DNA of 64,000 nt, taken from the NCBI GenBank assembly GCA_029378245.1, contig JARKIF010000028.1:698692-762691 (forward strand). Direction: 5' to 3'. Source of the DNA: Roridomyces roridus. Lineage: Eukaryota; Basidiomycota; Agaricomycetes; Agaricales; Mycenaceae. The position numbers were made by a program, and so were the translations under genes. Under the pieces are notes generated by a model, which saw only the letters and a program-made list of their open reading frames with translations, had not been told where the DNA came from and made no database searches. Position 1 is the first letter of the stretch; each line of letters begins with the position of its first letter. Shown here piece after piece: positions 57,592 through 64,000 of this stretch.

Positions 57592-58058
57592 TCACAAATC
57601 CATTTCTCCAACGACGCCCTCATCCACATCGCCAAAGAAAAGATGCTGCTCCTCCTCCGGGACGGGACTGTAGTCGGGTGTACGAAGATCCGCGAGGAAT
57701 TTGACGAACGAGTTGATCGCCGGATAACCAACTGGGTACATCCGCTTGAAGGGTGCACTGTTACAGTTGAAAAGGATGTGATAGGCACGCCACGTCTTGA
57801 AGATGGCGTCGAGGAATTCGTTGGATGCCCGGGCTTCGGCTTCCACAAATGATTTGAAACCCTTGAGCTTATTCTGACCAAGACTATGGTCAAAATGCGA
57901 GCGAGAGAGAAACATGGTGTACTCACAGCGATCACGCCCAACTCAGTGAGCTTCTCCTTCTGCTGGTCAAGCGGGGCCCAATCGTTGGAGAGTTTCTGCG
58001 AAGCTTCATACACTTGCATGAAGTCAAGCTTGAGAGCGAGGAATTCGGCAGAAGACAT
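57592..58058 (-). CDS. Antisense cargo gene 1, 137 aa, unknown
   Basis: Two exons opposite to pol, with the intron at 57874-57926 (53 bases, GCT|GTGAGT ... TTGGTCAG). The ATG at 58058 starts MSSAEFLALKLDFMQVYEAS; the second exon reads NKLKGFKSFVEAEARASNEF and MYPVGYPAINSFVKFLADL, and ends VDEGVVGEMDL with TGA at 57592-57594. TTTAAAAG lies about 50 bases upstream of the ATG (near 58110) as a TATA-like box. The protein is helical and charged, with no known domain. It is a paralogue of the first half of cargo gene 2: S-x-AEF-x8-FM-x2-Y near the start, an intron at the same codon, then a Y-P-x-G-Y block. The frame is intact. Confidence 0.65.
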
Positions 58059-58402
58059 TGGTGGGAGCGGGGATTTATCTGGTGAACATCTAGCCGCCAA
58101 GGTGTGTCTTTTAAAGGCGCGCCGGTGACTCGATTGGTCATCTAGCAGGCTGGCTTGGTTCACGGGAATGAGATCCGCCCGCCATGACTTAAGCTGCGAG
58201 GCACGCACATGCACAAAAGAAGAAGAAAAACACAGCACGTCGTTGCTACTTGGCTATCTAAGTGACAAATAGTACGCGGGCAAAGAACGATCAGAAATAG
58301 GCAGAGAAAATAGCTGCCGGGCGAAGGGAAAAATACAGCGAGGGCGTCCAATACGAGTACCATGCCGGGGGACCAAGAATACGCGGAGTCGATGGGAGGA
58401 AT

Positions 58403-59600
58403 TTAGGGAACGATGGAATCCAACCCACTGCCCTGCACCTCCGGGAGCTCTTGGAGACGCTCGCGGATGTACATGCCCTCCTCGGTCAGTTGCTGACGGC
58501 GGACCAGCGAGCTGCGGAACTGCTCGTGGATGCACGCCAACTCGACCATGATATAATACATCCGCTTGCGCATGGCAAGCGGATTGTGGAGGAAGTCGGT
58601 GTCGGTGTCGGCAATGCTAGCAACCTCGGACAGAAGCTGGTCGACGTTGGCGGAGCCGGCATAGAATTCGGCCGTAGCTAAAAGGTCACATTAGTTGCGG
58701 CAGCGGGAAGTTAGATTGAAAGACATACCGTTAGTGAGGAAAGTATCCTCATGGAACTCGGTGAACTCATCCGTCTTCGCCCGCTTGCCGGTGGCCTTCT
58801 TGCTGCGTGCCTAGAGAAAGGTTAATGAATGAAACGAAACCAGACTGCAGGAGCCACGTACCGTGCCAGTAGGCTTTTCCGCGGCAGTGCGCTTGCTAGC
58901 CTTGGCCGGAGCGGGAGCAGGCTTTGCGCTGTCATCGTCGACAACCATCTGACCAACGGCACGAGTAACTTGGTCAGTGATATGGTACACAGCGGCAACC
59001 AGCTGTAACATACCTGGTCAGCGTGCACGTCGTCGACAGCAGCAGCAGAGGTACCGACAGGAACGGTGTCCTCATCCTCCGACAACTCGATGGTAGGCCC
59101 ACGAAGCTTGTTGGGTTTGGCCTTTGTACGCATCTGGCATGAGATTAGAGAAATACAAGCATGAAAGCGAAATGGACGTCACAGAAAGCTTTGAAAGAGG
59201 ATTGGGAACAACCTCCTTCTTCGGGCCACGCTTTTCTTGAATAACGCCGGTGAAAGTGCGCAGAGCGTTATAGCCGGCCGGGTAGACAAACTTGGTGTCG
59301 TTGCCGGGTTGAGAAGCGTGTGGAACGAGTTCCGGGCGTTGAAGATGGCCTCCTTGAAGACGACGGACGCAGCGGCCTCGTCGACGACAAGACTGCCGAA
59401 CGTCGAAAGGCGACTCTACACAGCCAATCAACGGGGGTCCCAAGGAAACAGAAATTTGAACAACACACCGCGGCAGTAGCAACGTCGTCAAGTTGGGTTT
59501 TACGAGCGTCGGCGGGACTGTGATACTTCACAAGTTCCTGTGAGGTCTTGTACGCCTCCATGAAGGAGGCTTTGGCGGATTCAAACTCAGCTTTGGACAT
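58403..59600 (-). CDS. Antisense cargo gene 2, ~300 aa, unknown
   Basis: Six exons opposite to pol; introns at 58678-58728, 58811-58861, 58949-59013, 59134-59212 and 59416-59468, all GT-AG. The ATG at 59600 starts MSKAEFESAKASFMEAYKTS. Then SRLSTFGSLVVDEAAASVVF and KFVYPAGYNALRTFTGVIQE, a basic/acidic linker (MRTKAKPNKLRGPTIELSED, SAKPAPAPAKASKRTAAEKP with a possible nuclear signal KKATGKRAKTDEF), and a helical C-terminus (VDQLLSEVASIADTDTDFLH, MRKRMYYIMVELACIHEQFR) ending GSGLDSIVP with TAA at 58403-58405. A TATAAGAG box lies about 62-69 bases before the ATG. One base seems missing in a CCCGG run near 59305, which breaks the second exon. Likely a nuclear or chromatin protein; this is inference. 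Confidence 0.65.
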
Positions 59601-59807
59601 TGTGGAATGCGGGTGTGAGAAAGAGATTTTGGGGGTAAAGACAACGTGCAAGTGAGTGCGCTCTTATACTTCCGCGGAAGGCCTTGCACGGAATCATTTT
59701 TGATTCCGCGGCTGTAAAACTGCTGTGATTTGAAATGCCCGACAGGGCCGGAGAGGGGACGAACCGGTTTACTTTGCCGACCGCAAACCATTTTCCCGCT
59801 GAGCATC

Positions 59808-59835
59808 AACTGAGGACAGTTGAGATCTCAGAGAG
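59808..59835 (+). promoter_or_regulatory. Internal copy of the polypurine-tract region
   Basis: ACTGAGGACAGTTGAGATCT followed by CAGAGAGGGGGAGATG matches the sequence just before the 3' LTR (ACTGAGGACAGTCAGAATCT, CAGAAAGGGGGAGATG) with few changes. It lies between cargo genes 2 and 3. It could act as a second plus-strand primer or mark a former 3' end of the internal region. Confidence 0.65.
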
Positions 59836-60316
59836 GGGGAGATGGAATTGCCGGACAAGATCAGAAGTCGCATCAATCGATTAACTTCGTCGCGTACGCG
59901 TACCAACAAGGCCGCCGGGCATGGAAAAATTGCAACAGAAAGTAGAAATGTGCATGGAGCGACTCAGTATGGTCAATAGACCTGGGTTTAGCTTTATGCA
60001 TGCCCGGATGAATACCACAGTCACCGGCGCAATTCAATACAAGTAAGAAACCATAACGGGATAGCACCCGGGATACGGATTTATACCATGTGCGCACGTC
60101 GGACAACTCAGGCACTGATTTTACTACGATTAAAACCAGTGGCCCCTGGAAACCTGTCCAACAGAAAGTTGAATAACCGAACTTGAAGCACATGAAGTAG
60201 AGAATTAATCAGTGCTACATGCGACTCCACTATTCCCAACCGTTGTCATCATACCCCTCGAATTCACGTGGATCCGGCCACCCGTCAGACGAGGTGTCCG
60301 TGTGTCAGTGTCCGAG

Positions 60317-61941
60317 TCACCGAGAGGAAAACGGCGGGAGAGGGAGGACTGGCCGGAAATGCATTGAGGCGCAGACCCAGAGAGTAACGGTGCGCAGGGC
60401 ATCAATCATCTCTGCGGGGCGTTGAAGGAACACCGCCTCGTCAAGCAGATCAAGCATGATACGAATGTTGTGTTGCCCGCGTACATGAAGCTGGAGATCA
60501 GCGACCTCGCGGGACGCCCGAGCTGGATCGTTAAAAAACTGCCGAGTTCGCTGGAAGCGGTCTTCGCGGCAAGGGATTTCGTCCGGGTGAAGCTCCGCTA
60601 GTACATGGAAACCGATTAGAAAGAATACAAAATGATTCTGATTGTCACTCACCGGAGCGGGCGGCATAATATTGCCTGTCTATGTCGTACCGCTCGCTCC
60701 ATGCTTCGAACGAAGTGTACGTGCAGTTGCAGACACCCAAACCAAGCAGTGAAGGCAGGAAAGCGCCCATTGCAACCACTGGCAAGGACGGCCGGTGGCA
60801 ATACAACTCGTACAATCTGACAACGGCTACGGTGATTGTGGTTAGCGGCAAAGGACACCCTGTAGACAGACTCACGAAGCGCGAGAATAGAAGCCCTTTG
60901 GCGCCCGCGATCCCCAGGAACAGTGGACGGGCCATCAGACGGCCTTCGAGACGCTCACGCGCGAGAATCTCTTGCATGGAGGGGTAGCACATCAGCGCTG
61001 TCACTACCGCAATAAGTAGGCTCTCCGAATGGTTTGCGGCGCCGGAACTTGAACACGACAGAATTAGTGGTGTGCTGATGAGATATCCCCGAATTGATCA
61101 GTGGTGTCGATTCACGCATCGGTAATAATTTGGAAAAGGATTTGTGCCCCAAAGTTACCGGGACCAATTCAGAGAATACAACGGCTCTACGTTACGAAGT
61201 GGAGGGTACGGAACGCCGAGCTTGTAATCATTATCCTCACAAATCTCGATGATGCGAGCACGGATATCATTCAGTACAACGACTGGTCGCCCCGCGACGT
61301 CGGCCTCACGCCAAACGTTGAGTAGAAACCGAAGATTGGAACAATCGCGCAGTATAAGGTCCCGGCTGTTGATCTCGGGACGAGGAGGGTCCGAGAGCTT
61401 CCAGCGGCGGCATTCCTCGAAAACTAGGGAGAGCACCCGGAAGGTCGCGTTCCAAGACCTCCGGCGGGATAGTTGGGATACCTGCGGGAAATTGAATAAA
61501 GAAAATATCAGAAACGGGTGCCCGCGGACGTACGACGGTCAAAAGTCCAATCCGTCCCATGCTCCAAATGATATGTTCGTGAGCCATGCATCGTAGTCGG
61601 CGTAACGGCACCCGAAAGACCAAGAATTGCACAACGAAGACACGGAATGGCCCACTGTATCCACTGACAGTCGTTGCGGGTGGAGTTGCAAGACTGGCAA
61701 CTTCCTGCCGGCTGTGAAGTCGAGTCAGAATACACATTGAAGAATGCAGAATTTGCGCCTCACCAGTCGGGTTTTGAGATGTGTTATGATGCCGCCCCAA
61801 TTAGTATCGAGTTCATGCTGAAGAGGGGTGAGTGCGCAGACGAAGAACTGTGGCCCGGAAACCCCTCACAATATGTGCTGGAATATAGCGTGGAGAAGGG
61901 GAACCTTCTTGAGGCGGAGTGGGAGAATAAGAAATAGACAT
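60317..61941 (-). CDS. Antisense cargo gene 3, multi-exon, frame-broken
   Basis: Opposite to pol. The likely start is an ATG at 61941 (MSISYSPTPPQEGSPSPRYI). Downstream a Cys motif reads SCQSCNSTRNDCQWIQWAIP followed by CLRC, then CRYADYDAWLTNISFGAWD in a neighbouring frame. After an intron ending TTTCCCGCAG come GIPTIPPEVLERDLP and VLSLVFEECRRWKLSDPPRP, and LRFLLNVWREADVAGRPVVV. An intron at 61048-61158 joins LNWSR to SGAANHSESLLIAVVTALM, with membrane-like segments here and at TTITVAVVRLYELY and PVVAMGAFLPSLLGLGVCN. The last intron is 60598-60652, and the protein ends RPVLPLPPFSSR at 60317. At least two frame changes are needed. No family recognised. Confidence 0.45.
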
Positions 61942-62149
61942 GAGAACGGGAAGCAAGCAGGCGGACCGAGTGCAAGTAGAGCATATTTGTTCCCGGATAA
62001 TCCTGCCGCCCGGTTTCAGATCAAGATTAGATTGCGGTGAACCATGTGAATAGCTGGAAGCAGGATGTCCCGAAATCACGCATCTGATTTGCCCGGCGCA
62101 TGCAGACTCGCTTGAATTACAAGGGTACGACTCTATGACTACGACCCAA

Positions 62150-62857
62150 TCAGAAAATCCTCCGGGAGCGTTTGACAATCACCTCAGGGTGGCGCGCAGC
62201 GAAGTCGGTCCGACTGGTGAGATGGTACGGCCCCCGGCGAGCAGCAAGCGTCTCCTGGCGGTAGAAGACGTAGTCCCGCAAGAGAGTGCGCCCCTCCAGA
62301 TCGTACATAACATGGAGGGAGCGGAGAAGCTCGGCGTCGTGCAGGGAATAAATGTACTGACGGGCGGGCTCCGTGATGACATTCGGCCAAGCATCCTGGT
62401 CGCAACCGTCAAAGACGGCAGGCGTAAGACCGTACACCTTGAGCCAATGCCAAAGTTCAGAAAAAGCCCCGGCTGTCAAGCAATGTCAGTCATTGGCGTA
62501 GATTAAAGAAAAATGAATACACACGTTCCAGTGGCACAGAAGGCGGTGTCCCTGTCTGCATCGGATAGGTGGCGACAAACCAGTCGATGATCTCGAAGCG
62601 GCACTGGTAGTTGGTTTGTCCTGGCAGCCCTCGCAAGCAGTGCCCAGCGGCGGAACTTGCAGGGATCTCTCGTTCACGCAGCGCTCGCAAAGAAGGTCGG
62701 GTATGGGCGGGAAGATTAAAGTGTAGACTTGAAACAGATAAGCCATGGGCCATACCACAGTATAGAGCTTTTGAACAAGTTCTTGAGCTGGTGGTGGGTA
62801 TGCACTGACATCGAGCAAAACAGTTCCCGGAGCTTGTGGCTCGACGGAGAGATCCAT
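62150..62857 (-). CDS. Antisense cargo gene 4, CxxC protein, unknown
   Basis: Two exons opposite to pol, with the intron at 62473-62526 (54 bases, GAAC|GTGTGT ... CTTGACAG). The ATG at 62857 starts MDLSVEPQAPGTVLLDVSAY; a TATATA box lies about 30 bases upstream (62886-62891). Residues about 58-80 form C-E-R-C, 14 residues, C-E-G-C, a likely zinc site. Then CRFEIIDWFVATYPMQTGTP, and after the intron GAFSELWHWLKVYGLTPAVF, ending VIVKRSRRIF with TGA at about 62150. One C seems missing in a CCC run near 62625, which shifts the frame after the Cys motif. The Cys spacing resembles that of cargo gene 3. Function unknown. Confidence 0.55.
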
Positions 62858-63317
62858 GATTTGGAGGCGATGCTGGGGTCACGGCTATATATCGCCGAGC
62901 AGGCATTTTGATATGATCATGACCCGCTGATGAAATGGACGGCTGGGACTCGAACAGTCCCGGTAGTTGAATAATGGAATAAAAGAAACTACGGATGTCA
63001 TACTATGTCACAAACAACTCTGAATGAAAAGACTGGCTCCTTCCAGAGCCGGCAAGGAAATGAATGATCAGGAACGGAAGAAAGACATGCTGGTCTTGAT
63101 GGCCGGGAAGACTTAAACAATTCCCGCGGCTCTAGGTCTTGCGGCGGGTGCCAAAGAGAAATAGAAACCAAGGGTACCTTGATGATGTTGAATCGGACAG
63201 CGATTGGAAGTGCCACAGATCTGCCGGGCCTTGTGGCAGATCTCTGTGCAGTGCTAAAAGTGAAGCACATTGAAGGAATATGCACCCACTGAGCTGACTG
63301 AGGACAGTCAGAATCTC

Positions 63318-63330
63318 AGAAAGGGGGAGA
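63318..63330 (+). promoter_or_regulatory. Polypurine tract
   Basis: AGAAAGGGGGAGA lies directly against the first base of the 3' LTR, the expected primer for plus-strand synthesis. Its position shows that the DNA to its left is the internal part of the element and that the LTR on its right is not a solo copy. Confidence 0.9.
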
Positions 63331-64000
63331 TGATAAGGCGTGCATGCGGCTACGCGTGAAATACACCAATTTTCGCTCTTTTATCAAAGACTTATTACGT
63401 CTCCGAGCTATGAGGCTACAGAGGGTATACGTTCTCCTCGGGACGGTATATTAAACCCTAAATGGTCGCAAGCTGGCGGGAATGTACATACCTGCCGGGC
63501 TCTAGGAAACGGCTGACAGCCGCGTACTATTGCACCAAGGGTGACTAAGAGAAACCATCAAGCCTTTTCGCTGGCTGCCATGAAACTGACTCTCGGGTCA
63601 ACCTCTATACCAATTCCACGGGCAGTCTTCACTATCCGGGGAACCATGATTTGGAATTGGAAATGATCGAGGCTCCTCCCGGGAGTCCGCTGATCAATGA
63701 TCATAGATGATCGGTCGATCACTCTGAATTTGAACGGAATTGAAAGAAACGAGCACCGTACAGCCACTAGATAGTGTGGACATGGCGGGATGTGAAATGC
63801 CATCCTCCGGGCAGAGCCATTATCAAAGCCTATCGCGGGAGTGTAATAAAAACCCGGGTTGGTAGCTAGGTTTCCCGGAGGTGCCGTTCCGAGCCGCCTT
63901 AGTGCCGAATGCAGTTGACATCGTCACCGGGAATCTCTCCCGCTGATGAATTGAAACCAGATAGAACAAACCGCGTGGTTCCCGGAACCAGCGGGAACAC
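63331..64000 (+). repeat. 3' LTR of the Ty3 element, cut by window end
   Basis: It matches the 5' LTR from its first base. The first ~500 bases show no substitution and only two small deletions (near 63409 and 63701). From about 63832 to the end there are many 1-4 base deletions or swaps at short runs, unlike normal divergence. The remaining ~750 bases lie beyond the window. Confidence 0.92.

Larger units (their letters stand above)
48127..64000 (+). mobile_element. Giant Ty3-type LTR retrotransposon with antisense cargo
   Basis: The parts in order: 5' LTR (48127-49546), primer site (49549), gag (to 51762), protease, RT, RNase H and integrase (51759-57235), cargo on the minus strand (57592-62857), polypurine tract (63318-63330), and the first 670 bases of the 3' LTR, cut by the window end. 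The internal part is 13,784 bases, so the full element would be about 16.6 kb, far above the 5-8 kb usual for fungal Ty3 elements. Domain order RT-RNase H-integrase assigns it to Ty3/gypsy (Metaviridae). The 5' flank ends TTCGC; the matching duplication lies outside the window. The LTRs agree without substitution over the first ~500 bases, so insertion is recent. Confidence 0.85.

Noticed and set aside
57592..62857. Cargo genes as ordinary host genes lying beside an unrelated solo LTR
   Set aside because: The polypurine tract directly adjoins the LTR at 63331, its copy lies within the cargo, and the LTR matches the 5' LTR without substitution. A solo LTR would have a target duplication there, not a polypurine tract.

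Overview
The window reads as a repeat-rich stretch of a basidiomycete nuclear genome, most likely an agaricomycete (mushroom-forming fungus). The signs are genes broken by many 50-65 base GT-AG introns, a basidiomycete-type laccase, two copies of the agaricomycete seven-helix DUF6534 family, a DUF6589 protein, and LTR retrotransposons whose protease and reverse transcriptase are of the mushroom Ty3 type. I saw no rRNA gene, CRISPR array or convincing intact tRNA.

Layout. 0-8 kb: a Ser/Arg-rich hypothetical gene, a DUF6534 membrane protein gene, a cluster of ~100 bp repeats split by a solo Ty3 LTR, and a peroxisomal-type alpha/beta hydrolase. 8-18.8 kb: a collapsed kinase pseudogene, a TGACTC-rich promoter, an intact FSH1-type serine hydrolase, a copia-type solo LTR, a hairpin-ended miniature element and a second DUF6534 gene. 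18.9-25.3 kb: a large DUF6589 gene and a RecQ-type helicase gene, divergent from a 66 bp shared intergenic gap, followed by strong hairpins. 25.4-34.4 kb is the ordinary gene island: dienoyl-CoA isomerase/enoyl-CoA hydratase with an SKL end, a short-chain dehydrogenase, a small membrane protein divergent from an intact laccase, and a two-finger GATA factor. 34.4-48.1 kb holds almost only repeats: a minisatellite, inverted-repeat elements built from repeated palindromic words, a non-autonomous hAT-like element with another element nested in it, an inverted-repeat element split by a solo Ty3 LTR, and a second copia-type solo LTR with a perfect target duplication.

48.1 kb to the window end is one very large Ty3-type retrotransposon: 1,420 bp 5' LTR, primer binding site, gag, protease-RT-RNase H-integrase, then about 6 kb of extra DNA, a polypurine tract and the start of the 3' LTR. 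The extra DNA carries at least four genes on the strand opposite to pol. They have spliceosomal introns, and three have a visible TATA-like box. A second copy of the polypurine-tract region lies in the middle of this cargo. The two LTRs differ in their first ~500 bases only by two small indels, and the pol reading-frame breaks I could resolve fall at homopolymer runs, so the element is probably young and several breaks may be sequence errors.

The candidates for something undescribed are the antisense cargo of this retrotransposon, the DUF6589/RecQ pair as a possible mobile unit, and the inverted-repeat elements whose repeated word differs from copy to copy but agrees within a copy.
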